Below are positions 17,909 through 27,158 of a stretch of 64,000 bases of DNA, piece by piece. Source of the stretch: Chrysophaeum taylorii. Its lineage: Eukaryota; Sar; Pelagophyceae; Pelagomonadales; Pelagomonadaceae. A program made the translations under genes and the position numbers. The stretch is from assembly GCA_029834535.1 (NCBI GenBank), contig JAQMWT010000435.1:124001-188000 (forward strand), given 5' to 3'. Each line of letters begins with the position of its first letter. The first letter of the stretch is position 1. Under the pieces are notes generated by a model. That model had not been told where the DNA came from and did no database searches. It saw only the letters and a program-made list of their open reading frames with translations.

Positions 17909-20387
17909 ATGTGCCGCCTCATCCTCGTCGTCTCCGAGCAGCCCGTCGTCTTGAGCGAGGTGGTGCAGGCCAAGGAGGTCCACAACAAGAACGGCAAGCG
18001 TAAGGCTTTGTTTTCCGTCGGTCGGGACGAAAAGGTCCACGGTTTCGGCATCGCCTGGCATGCTTCGGCTCACCGAACCGGCGTCCTCGTCACGCTCAAC
18101 GCACCTCTCCTCGACATCAACGTGCGCCGCGTCTGCGACGGAGTCGTAGCCCGCGTCGCCCTCGCCCACCTCCGCTGCTGCGCCTGCGACGCGTGCCCGG
18201 CGACCACCTATTGCGGTAGGACTCTAAGCGGCGAGGGACGGACGGACCAAGCGCGCAGGGCCGCATTACCTCAACACGCAGCCGCTCGTGTACCGACGTC
18301 CGTCTTTGTGGTGGTATACACCGTGACCTCGAGCCCTCGCAGACGCGCGCGGCGACGTCACGTTCGCGCACGTGGGCATTCTGGGGCACCACCTCGCGCT
18401 CGAGCGCGGCGATGGCCCGGCCGCGCGCCGCGCGCGGTCGGTCGAGGTGCCCGACTCGAACAACTCAGACACGGCATTTTTGTTCCGGATTGTCTTGTCG
18501 TTTTACGACGACCCGGTTGAGGACGACGTGCCAAGGCTGGCGCGCGCGATCGCGCGAGCGATCGACGTCGCGTCCGCCGACGATTCGCCGCCGTGCTCGC
18601 TAAACGTCGCGGCGGCAGACGCCGAGTGCGTCGTCGTGTGCCGGTACAGGTCGCCTGGCGACGACAAACCCCCGCCACCACTCTGGTGGCGCGCGGGGGC
18701 GGGCGGTACCATCGTCGCGTCGGCGCCCGTCTCGCTCTCGCGCGACGACGGCAACGGTCGCGAACGCTGGTACGCGCTCGACGCCGGCAGCGTCGTGGCC
18801 GTGTCGCGGCGCCGGGACGTGACGCACGCCTGGCGGCTCGAGCAGCTCGATGATGGCGACGGGAGGCTGAGGCTGGTGCGGGATGCCAAGCTCGCGACGG
18901 CGTTCGCGGCGACGGGCGCGCGCGAGGCCGCGTCCTCCCCGACGCCGGAGCCGCGCTATATAATCCCCCCTCGGACGACGCGCGCCCCGAGTCGCGCAAA
19001 AAAAGAGGCACCCCCGCCCGAGGATCGTCGGGAAGAGGACGCTGCGGTGTGGACGCGCGCAGCCGACGCCGAACTTCGGACAGTCGTGCGAGACGTCTTC
19101 GAGCGACACGCGTCGTCGAAGAACTCGAAGAAGACGCTCGGGCGCGCGGCCGCCGAGGCGCGCAAACATGTCTTCGGCGACCTGAAGCGCAGCCTGTGTC
19201 GCGTTTCATCGCGGGACGAGGGCGAGCAGCAGATCGCGGCGGCGCGCCGACGGCTCGAGGCGGCGTGCTCGGCTATTATCTACGACGACGCGTGCGGCGA
19301 CGGCGCCGACGGCGACCTCGCGCGAGAAATATTATCGCGCGGACGCGGCTGCTCGAGGCTCGAGGCCCTCGCGACGGTCCAAGCGAGGCTCTACGACGCG
19401 CGCTTCGAAGACGCCGCCGTCGGCGAGGCGGGCTCGGCCGACAAAGCGGGCGTCGAGGAGGTTAAGGACGTCATGGTCTCGGAAGCGAGCGCCTTTCGCG
19501 CGGGACTCCGCCTCGCACGCTCGCGCCGCGATCGCGCGAGCGTGGTCGACTTTGGCTGCGGCGACGGCCGATTCGTCCAAGAGTTCACCCGCGCCGCCGA
19601 GGTCGAACTCGAACCCGGTGCCACGCTCTTCGTCCTCGCCTACGACGTCTCTCCGGGAGCGCTGAAAGCGTGCCGGCGACGCTGCGTGCGCGACCTCGGC
19701 TTTGCCAACGACCGCGACGGCGTCTCCAAGGTCCTCGCCGACGATCGCCGCGTCGAGATCGAATTTGCGGAAGGCGACGCCACGGCACCACCTCGCGCCG
19801 TCGAGGACATCCTCCGCCGACGCAACGACGGCCGCGACTACGACGTCGTGCTCTCGGGCTGGGGCTCGACGTCGGCCATACCCGACCTCGTCGAGGTCGA
19901 CGCCGACGAGGATAATTCAAACGCGTCGCCTTCCAACCGACAGACTGCCTTCATCCAGGCCTTTGCGAGACTTGCGCCCGTCCTAGTCCAGGTCGTGTCT
20001 TCTGCGAACAACTTCGCCGGCCCCGCGAAGCAATATGCCGACCTTCGCGCCGCGCGCCGCGCGGCGACGACGAGAGCCGAGCGGCGCCAACTCGACGCCC
20101 AGATCCGCCTCGCCGCGAGGCCCGGCCAGTTTTACTACCGCGTCGCCGACCACGATTACTTCTATTCGGCCGTCGACCCGACCGAGGAGACGAGGCGACT
20201 CGGCGTCGCTGGCTTCGGCTCCGTCCACGTTCGAGCCTGCAACGTCGCGTCTTTCCGAGACATTCTCGCCTCGCCCAAGCTTGCCAAGCTCGAGAAAGTC
20301 GCCCTCGCCTTGGTCGACGCCAACCGGCACCAGGATCTCGAGAGATTTCTTCTACGAGCCGTCGCCAAGGCGACGAGACGACCGTGA
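17909..20387 (+). CDS. Class II glutamine amidotransferase (EgtC/Dug3-like) fused to a class I methyltransferase
   Basis: Proposed exons are 17909-18215, 18259-18297 and 18343-20387 (796 aa), with introns of 43 and 45 nt that keep phase. A single 127-nt intron removing the 39-nt exon is also in phase. Translation starts MCRLI, putting the nucleophile Cys at position 2 as in EgtC, YafJ and Dug3. Then come HGFGIAWHA, LLDINVRRV, VALAHLR, a micro-exon with NTQPLVYR (family: NxHPFxxG), TFAHVGILG (family: FxHNG), DSNNSDTAFLF (family: TDSE) and SLNVAAADAECVVVCRY. After a linker of about 150 residues, SVVDFGCGDGRFVQEFT near residue 500 begins a Rossmann methyltransferase. Family members hydrolyse gamma-glutamyl amides (ergothioneine synthesis or glutathione breakdown). 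The substrate of the methyltransferase half is unknown. I am sure of both domains, less of the small exon. Confidence 0.75.
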
Positions 20388-20731
20388 GTATTATTTTCTA
20401 GTTAGTTGTTTGACGGAAAGAACGCCTCGTCGCAGACTCGCATCACTCCGCTCGTCGCCAATCTTCAATCCCGACAGACCGCTCATCGACCAGCTTTCTC
20501 GATATATCATTTCCATCTCGCTAAGAACCTCCTCGGTGCAACGAGAACCGCCTCGTGCCGACGACGAGCAACAACAAAAGCAAAAGCAACGTAGACCCGA
20601 TCTCCCCGACGGCCTGCCATCATCATCATCATCATCATCATTTTGAACATCATGATGATGATGATGCTGCTGCTGCTGCCGATACTGCTGCAGCAGCTCG
20701 CGAATGGCGATCGGCACCGCTCATCTCGAGG

Positions 20732-20781
<50 letters not shown>

Positions 20782-20957
20782 AGGAGCCCGCGGGCGGGCG
20801 GGCGGCCTATAAATATTCGGCAGTAGCGTAAAATATGTTGTAATATAAATCAACGCGCGTCTCCTCGCCACGGTGAGGATGATGCGCGCTGCCCCAAAAC
20901 GGCCGGTCGCTACTACTTCGAAAACAACTACTACTACTACTACTACAACTACTACTA
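20388..20957. repeat. Convergent 3' region dense in simple repeats
   Basis: Between two convergent stop codons. It holds CAT repeats at about 20,620-20,642, an ATG/CTG mix at about 20,650-20,690, a (CT)n tract of about 44 bp at about 20,735-20,778, and an ACT tract at about 20,911-20,960 that runs up to the stop codon of the next minus gene. No gene seen. Confidence 0.75.
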
Positions 20958-21978
20958 CTAATGAGTCACGTGGCTCGGGTGCCGGCGCTCCGCGCGGCCC
21001 GCGAGACGCGCGAAGAGGCCGCGCAACGCGCGAAACGAAGCCCGACTCCAGTGGGCAATGCGCTGCGCCGGGGTCCTGTACGGGAAGCCGAGGCCGAACG
21101 GATCCGCCGACACCTTCTTGACGCCATCCGCGGTGACGAGCCTGCCCTCTTTGTCCAGGATGAGAAGCGTCGGGAATCCCACGACCTGGAAGGCCTTCTG
21201 CAACGCGGCCGAACGCTTGGGATCGAAGGGCATCGCGGGCCACGGCATCTCGGAGTGATAAGCGCGAAAGGCGCCCGCGTCCCTCGAGCCGCTGACCCAG
21301 ACGACTTCGAGCCGGTCGCCGTTCCTCCGGCGTACGCGGTCGTAGACCTTTGCCAACTTGGGTACGAATTGCCGACACGGCCCGCACCAGTCTGCGGCAA
21401 AAAGAATGGCAACAAATTGCTTTGAACCCAGGAGGCCGTCGACGGGCGCGCTCGCCGCTGAAACCGACGGCGCCAGCTCGGACCCAAACAGCTTCTCCCA
21501 GAGACTCATCTTCTCGAGCTTGTGGTTGCGTATGGCAGCGGCCACAATCGTGTTCGCGCACTGAGGCACGTCGTCGGCGAGGACGTACTGGGCGCAGAAC
21601 GCCGTCGCCTACGCGTACGTCAACGAGAGTAGTCCGCGTAAACCGTCTCACCTCGACCCGCGCGTCGTACCCCGCCCTATGCTCGAACTTGGCCACCGTT
21701 CCGTCGGCGTCCACCTGCACGTCCAGCACGACGGGCGGCAGTCGTCGTTCCTCTTCGACGAGCTCGATCTGCTGAACCATCGCCTTGCGGCACTGCTCGA
21801 CAAAGCTCGAGTTGACGTACTTGTCGCAGAACTCGTGCACCGTCTGCGTCACGTCCGAACCCTCGGGAAGCACGAATCGCGCCGTCGTGCCCTCGGTGTC
21901 GACGATGGCCTCGAAACTGATCTCCGATCCCATGGCTACCACCGCGAGGAGCACAACCGCGTGCTTAGCGAGCGCCAT
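20958..21978 (-). CDS. Secretory-pathway thioredoxin-like protein with duplicated Cys module
   Basis: Exons 21978-21652 and 21608-20958 flank a 43-nt GT..AG intron (21651-21609); the product is 325 aa. A signal peptide (MALAKHAVVLLAVVAMGS) leads. Two similar modules follow, each a beta-hairpin and a helix with spaced Cys: HEFCDKYVNSSFVEQC and, completed only after splicing, FCAQYVLADDVPQC. That agreement supports the intron. The C-terminal half is a thioredoxin fold of the nucleoredoxin/tryparedoxin type, with FAADWCGPCRQFVPKL (redox CGPC) and VVGFPTLLILDKEG including the cis-Pro. It is probably an oxidoreductase in the ER or an extracytoplasmic space. There is no KDEL; the end is Arg/His-rich. 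Confidence 0.85.
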
Positions 21979-22287
21979 CGTTGTTTCAACAACCCAGATA
22001 TTAGGGTTTCGGCGACGAAGAAGGGTCAACGCGAGCTGTCGGGGGTGCTCGATGCAGAACTTGCGTTGTCTCGGCCGCCTCCTAAAGACGCCAAATGCAC
22101 CCAGAAGAAGCTTGTCTTGGCTCTTATTGCGTCCCTGACTTCTGTCCGAGTGGGGCAAGCTTCCAGTACCGAGCTCGTCGCATTTCGCTCGGTACCTCTC
22201 TGCACTACTTTCCCTCCTCGGCAGCTATACTACTACTACAAAGGGTCGTAGCTTCTGACGAACACCAGAAAACTCGTCGTCTCTCGT
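21979..22287. other. Intergenic, nothing specific
   Basis: About 310 bases between the thioredoxin-like start and the ankyrin-like stop (both minus). No repeat or ORF of note. An ACT tract of five units near 22,230 is the only structure. Confidence 0.5.
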
Positions 22288-25185
22288 TCACAACGGAATT
22301 CGAGGCACAGAGAGCCGCTCTTGTCGTCGTCGTTGCCTAGAAACAGCAGCTGATCCAACAAGCTGCTGGCCATATTTCTCGCGCTCAACTTTGCGGCGAG
22401 CGCGCGTGCGGTGGAGGAGAAGCGCGCGGCGTTTGGTCTCTTCGCTTTCTCGCCTCGCATTCTCAGCAAGAGTCTGATGATGGGCTTGCATGACAGCGTA
22501 CCTTTCGGCCTCAGAAGCGCGCTCGAGCCGCGCCCGCTTCTTTTCCAACATCGACGCCTCGGCTTCGCTCGACACCAAGTTCGAGTCCTCTTCGACGCTC
22601 GGCGGCGAACACGGGAGCGAAGGAAATTGTTCTTGCGCGTTCAACGGGGGATGTTCGTTGGCAGCAAAGTCCTGTTCGTCGAGCGACGATGATGTTCTGG
22701 GCGTGCTGTTGCTGCAAGAGTCTGTCGCGAGGTCGACACCCGGGAACTCCAACGACACACATCGCGTCGAGTCTTCTCGCTGGAGGGAGTCCAGTCCGTA
22801 GCCAGAGGCTCTATGCGGCGTGCCGACACGAGGGAGCGTTCTGTCGATGCCAAATACGAGCTCTCTCTCGCCAAAATCCGACAACGGGCTCTCCGGGCGG
22901 GAGGTCTCTGGCGTCGTAAACCGGGGGGTTGAGGGACTCAGACTCTCCACAAGACTTTGAGTTCCTTCTTCGCTCCGCGGCGTTTGCGTGCTCGCAAGGT
23001 GCGTCACCAGCGCGGCGGCTTGTGGGGGGGGTGATTTTGTCGTCGCGCTCGTTCGCGAAGAAGAAATAATAGGCGTCGCGGGTGGCGCGCTCGGTCGAGG
23101 AAAACAGACCCCGCGGAAGACGTCAAAGTAAGGGGCGTTTGGTATCAAATCGCAAGGCTTCTTTCCCCTAGCGTCGAGCATGTCACAGGCTCCAGGCGCG
23201 GCGCGCACGAGCGTCATCATGAACGAAACCAGGCGGCTGTCAAAGGCCTCGCGGCTTTCGCCAGTGGACGGTTCAACCTGGTGGTTGTGGCGAGACAACA
23301 TGGTACATAGAACGTGGAGCGGGCTCGCGAGTTTCCGCTTGCCGCCTCCAGCGCGGTAGGCGGCGACGCCGTGCGCTTTTAAAAGGCAAGCGAGGATCGA
23401 CGACACCCCGGCGGCAGGGTCGGACGCGGCGCGTTTGCACAGGAGATGCGCGCAGTACCAGCCCTGTGTACTCTCGACGGTCGCAGCTTGAGGATCGGCA
23501 TTGAGCACAGTAAGGAAGAGCTCCTTGCCTACGGGCTGTTCTCTCTGGAGCAGCCGGTGGAGGAAGGTGTCGCCGTTGCGTTCGATATCTTCCAAATCCG
23601 GGGGATAGGAGCCTAATAATAGCGAGCTCTTTCTCACGAGATTTGCGAGTTCCTCGTCATTGCGATTCTCGAGAGCCGAGGCGATCGTGAGTTGTTCCGA
23701 GGAATTTGCCTCCGTTTTTTGATCGGGCAGCACCACCACCAAAGACTTGGTGCGTGTTTCTTGGCACTGAAAAAAATTGAGAAAGATTTCGCGCAGCTCG
23801 ACCGGCGCCAGCTGCGCGGGCGTCCGACCGTTTCCATCCGGGATGTTCCAGGCGCTTGGATAGGCCTCGAGGAGTTTCGACACTAGCGCGCAAGGTTGTG
23901 TTGAGTCCCAAGGCTCCTTGCGAGGAACGACAATGTCATTCTTATCGTTTTCTTCGTCGTCTCCACCTCGTTCGTCTCGCGAGCCGACGAAAGCGCGATA
24001 CTCCTCGTCCTTTATGAGCTTGTAGCTCGACGCGGTCCGGCTAAAAATGTGGACAGGGAGATTGCCGGCGTCGTCTTTGACGCGTGCGGCGCGCTTGCCG
24101 TCGTAACTCGCGCGGAGGAGTTCGACGAGCACCGAGAGCGCGGCGGGTCCGTCGGGGTCTCTGGCTGCCCAGATATGCAGCGGCAGCCAACCGCGGGGGC
24201 CCTTATGGAGGCACGCGGCCGGATGAGCATCGACGAGATGTTTGACCATGTCGCCGGTCAATAGCTGGGAGTCGCAGGACGCCAGTAGCACGTGGAGTGG
24301 GAGCATGCCGTTCGCGTCCGGCAGGAACGCGGCAGTCGGCGACGCCGCGAGGAGCGAGCTGACGGCGGGCTGCGTCAGCGACATTGCGCATCGTTCGAAG
24401 CAGCGGTGCAGCAAGACTCGGCCGCCGAGCGGTTCGACAACGTCCGTGATGCCAGCGAATTCGCCGTCTGCCGCCAAGAGCGCGTCACAGACGCCGGCGA
24501 TGTCGTCGCGGTCGGCCGAAAGCTCCGCGCGGCGCAGGACCGTCGCCGCGTGACTTTCCTTCTTGTCGGCCGCGGCTTTTTCCGTCGCGCAACAGACGTC
24601 GTCCGATTCTTCGTCGAGGACGGCGAGGCACTCGTCTCGACCTGGAAACACGACTTTTGGGAAGAGCATCGCCGGCGTCCTCGCGCCTCGCGTCTTTTTG
24701 TCGGCGAGAGACTCTGACGCGGCGGCCGGGTACACCGCTCGCATGGCCCGGAGCAGGTCGGGCGTAACGCGCGGCCGGCTCTCGCCGCGCGCTATTGCGT
24801 TTGCACAAAAGAGATGAAGCGGAAGCCACCCCGCGACGCCGCGCGTCGCGGCTGCCTCGGGATTGACTTTCGCGAGCTCGCGGATCATTGTCACTGTCGG
24901 CCACGCCGTGTAGATGGACATGAGGTGAAGCGGGTACAAGCCAACGTGGTCCGGGCGACCCGCCGCCCCGGGGTCCACCCGCAATACGGCCAGCAGCTGC
25001 GACTCGGTGATGTTTCGGTGTCGAAGGCAGTTGTGCAACAGCATCTCGGGACACTCGATCCGTCGCTTTCCGGGGGTCATGATGCACCGCAGCACATACT
25101 GCATGTCACCTCGCCGCGCCGCATGGAGCAACTGAGCCTCGCGGTTCTGGCGGCGTTCGTCTTTTCTGTTTGGTGCTGCTTCCAT
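22288..25185 (-). CDS. Large ankyrin-like (LPLH-repeat) protein with C-terminal coiled coil
   Basis: 965 aa, no intron seen; the ATG at 25185 follows a TATATATATA run that may be its TATA-like element. The first 720 residues contain degenerate ankyrin-type units recognised by GLYPLHLM, GWLPLHLFC, GMLPLHVLLAS, GWLPLHIWAARD, GNLPVHIFSR, NGRTPAQLAP and GDTFLHRLL. In stramenopiles such repeats form long families of unknown partners. Residues about 720-880 are Ser/Pro-rich and disordered (SSRTSATTKSPPPQAA). The last 80 are a charged helix (KKRARLERASEAERYAVMQ) ending in a basic tail. It is likely a cytoplasmic or nuclear scaffold. Confidence 0.75.
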   Translation of the reverse strand: MEAAPNRKDERRQNREAQLLHAARRGDMQYVLRCIMTPGKRRIECPEMLLHNCLRHRNITESQLLAVLRVDPGAAGRPDHVGLYPLHLMSIYTAWPTVTMIRELAKVNPEAAATRGVAGWLPLHLFCANAIARGESRPRVTPDLLRAMRAVYPAAASESLADKKTRGARTPAMLFPKVVFPGRDECLAVLDEESDDVCCATEKAAADKKESHAATVLRRAELSADRDDIAGVCDALLAADGEFAGITDVVEPLGGRVLLHRCFERCAMSLTQPAVSSLLAASPTAAFLPDANGMLPLHVLLASCDSQLLTGDMVKHLVDAHPAACLHKGPRGWLPLHIWAARDPDGPAALSVLVELLRASYDGKRAARVKDDAGNLPVHIFSRTASSYKLIKDEEYRAFVGSRDERGGDDEENDKNDIVVPRKEPWDSTQPCALVSKLLEAYPSAWNIPDGNGRTPAQLAPVELREIFLNFFQCQETRTKSLVVVLPDQKTEANSSEQLTIASALENRNDEELANLVRKSSLLLGSYPPDLEDIERNGDTFLHRLLQREQPVGKELFLTVLNADPQAATVESTQGWYCAHLLCKRAASDPAAGVSSILACLLKAHGVAAYRAGGGKRKLASPLHVLCTMLSRHNHQVEPSTGESREAFDSRLVSFMMTLVRAAPGACDMLDARGKKPCDLIPNAPYFDVFRGVCFPRPSAPPATPIISSSRTSATTKSPPPQAAALVTHLASTQTPRSEEGTQSLVESLSPSTPRFTTPETSRPESPLSDFGERELVFGIDRTLPRVGTPHRASGYGLDSLQREDSTRCVSLEFPGVDLATDSCSNSTPRTSSSLDEQDFAANEHPPLNAQEQFPSLPCSPPSVEEDSNLVSSEAEASMLEKKRARLERASEAERYAVMQAHHQTLAENARRESEETKRRALLLHRTRARRKVEREKYGQQLVGSAAVSRQRRRQERLSVPRIPL

Positions 25186-25395
25186 ATATATATATGAATC
25201 ACGTATCTTACGAGACCCAACGAGTGAGGGTAATTATTACGTTATCACGAGGTTGTGATGGTAACGAGCGTCCTTGGTTGTTAGAGAGCGCGCGCGCGCG
25301 TGTACATGCGGGCGGCGCGCGAGGTAGCGAGGCGACGCGGAGAGAGCGAGATATCATCATCATCATCATCATCACGCGTCGCGCTACATCTGGAG

Positions 25396-26613
25396 ATGGG
25401 CAGCGACGACGGCAAGAAGCGGCGCGTCGAGTTGTCTCTTTATCCATGGGTGAGCGCGGCGGTGGTCGTGGTCGTACTCTTGGCGCTCGTGCAGTATCGC
25501 AAGCGAGTTGTCGAACCGATTCGACGAGGTGACGTCACGGCACCGCGCACGTCGTCGAAGCCGGCGCCCGAGCCGTCGAAGCCGGCGTCGGAGGGGGCGC
25601 TCAAGGCTCTATTGCTCGAGATCGCGGCGATGCCGGCCCGCGAGGCCTTGGCGGCGCTCGACCGCGACCCGCTGGGCGTCGAGGCTGTTCAGAACGCGAG
25701 CGAGTGGGCGTGTCCGACAAGGGAGAGGTTAGTCGCGCGCGTGCCGAACGTCGATGCGGAGCGGGGACTGCGGTTCCGGCGCGAGGGCGCCTTCCTGTGG
25801 TTCGAGCACCTCTCCAAGGCGGGCGGGACCTCGTTCTGCGCCTTTGCGCGGAAGAACGTCGGCGCCCGGCGCACACCGCCGTACTACTGCATGCCGTCGG
25901 ACGGCGCGAAGATCGCCGGTACCGACGGCCGGGTCGGGCGGTGGAAGTCGGCCCAGCTGCGCGAGTACGTGCGGCGCACCAAGCATGCGATCGTCGCCAA
26001 CGAGTGGGATGCCTTTCCGGGCCTCGATGACCTCCGCGACGACGCCGTGCTCGCGACGGTCGTGAGGGACCCGGTCGACAGACTCGTGTCGGCGTACAAG
26101 TTCTGGGGTCGACTCCACAACCCGAACAAGAAGAACCCGCGCTCCGCACAGGATTGGCTCGGAATGAAGGACCGCGCGGCACGCCAGCGTCCCCACCGAC
26201 GTTTTCCAGACGACTTTCTCTCCCAAGTCGGTAGGAACAACTTTGCCGTCTGGAAGTTCGCTTCGGGTGGTGGAAACGATAAATTTGAAGACTGCGGCGA
26301 CAACGCTACGTGCGACCGCGAAGCGCTCCTCGTTGCGATCGACCGCCTCGAGGCCTTCCATGTCGCAGCCCCCATGCTCTGGCAGCACGCCGCAGCCCCG
26401 CTCTATCGCCGCCTAGGCTGGACAGACACCGCGCCCGTCCACCGGGTACCCACCGGCACGATCCAAAACTCAGACGCCAAGCTCGAACTCGGCCAGGACT
26501 ACGAACGCTTCCGCGAGGCCAATGTCTTCGACTACGTTCTCTGGACCTGGCTCCGCCGCGCCTTCCTCGAGCGCGTTCGCTGCCCGCGACCACCTATCGA
26601 CGACCCACCCTAG
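25396..26613 (+). CDS. Golgi-type sulfotransferase family protein
   Basis: 405 aa from the ATG at 25396. Type II topology: a short basic cytosolic tail, one membrane segment (AAVVVVVLLALV, about residues 18-32), a Pro/Ser stem, then a luminal domain. The PAPS-binding elements are visible: FEHLSKAGGTSFC (5'-phosphosulfate loop) and VLATVVRDPVDRLVSAYKFW (3'-phosphate site). DDFLSQVGRNNFAVWKF and late helices fit the sulfotransferase_2/HS2ST-like group, which transfers sulfate from PAPS to glycans or proteins. It is likely to act on cell-surface polysaccharides. The preceding 210 bp are shared with the divergent ankyrin-like gene and contain CG and CAT tracts. Confidence 0.85.
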   Translation: MGSDDGKKRRVELSLYPWVSAAVVVVVLLALVQYRKRVVEPIRRGDVTAPRTSSKPAPEPSKPASEGALKALLLEIAAMPAREALAALDRDPLGVEAVQNASEWACPTRERLVARVPNVDAERGLRFRREGAFLWFEHLSKAGGTSFCAFARKNVGARRTPPYYCMPSDGAKIAGTDGRVGRWKSAQLREYVRRTKHAIVANEWDAFPGLDDLRDDAVLATVVRDPVDRLVSAYKFWGRLHNPNKKNPRSAQDWLGMKDRAARQRPHRRFPDDFLSQVGRNNFAVWKFASGGGNDKFEDCGDNATCDREALLVAIDRLEAFHVAAPMLWQHAAAPLYRRLGWTDTAPVHRVPTGTIQNSDAKLELGQDYERFREANVFDYVLWTWLRRAFLERVRCPRPPIDDPP

Positions 26614-27158
26614 TACGTACTCTCGTCCTGTTTGGGGTTTAAAGAAAGAATCTCGCTACTATAATGAGCATGCCACGAAACACCATCGTGCATCGCTTAG
26701 TGTTTTACCGATAGGGAGCTTCGTGCGTGGATCCCATCGCAGGGCGCGCCGCGCTCCTGCTTTCGAGCCTTCGTTCGACCGCCTCGGATGTGTATCTGCA
26801 CGCCCGAACCACATCTACACGCCGTGCGACGCTAGGGCCGGTCTCAACCTTGCTTGCTTGCATAAGGGCCCTAGCTTCCGAGATTCGCGCTCCACTGGAG
26901 CTGCACTTTCTACCTTCGTTCGTTCGTTCGTTCGTTCGTTCGATCGTCTCGGGACCAAGGTCTGATCAGTCTCTAGCAGCCTTCCGGGCGGGCGGGCGGG
27001 CGGGCTCAGCCTGGGATGATGGATTGTTAGTCAGATACTGGCAGCGTGTAGTAGTCACTGCTTTTCCACCCTGTTTTTTTTTTTCCCCCTATTTCCCCAA
27101 GACTAAACAACGGCGGCGGGTTCGAACTAGCGTGGTGGTCCTGCGCGAGAGCACGTCG
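26614..27158. other. Intergenic with (TTCG)n and (GGGC)n tracts
   Basis: Promoter region of the SNF2 gene. A TTCG tetranucleotide tract of about seven units lies near 26,915-26,944 and a GGGC tract near 26,986-27,003. No gene seen. Confidence 0.6.

Noticed and set aside
18358-19209. Arg-rich minus-strand frame of 283 codons
   Set aside because: Antisense to the amidotransferase-methyltransferase gene.
24485-25087. Arg-rich minus-strand frame overlapping the ankyrin-like gene in another frame
   Set aside because: Same-strand shifted shadow of the real ankyrin-like frame; no domain.
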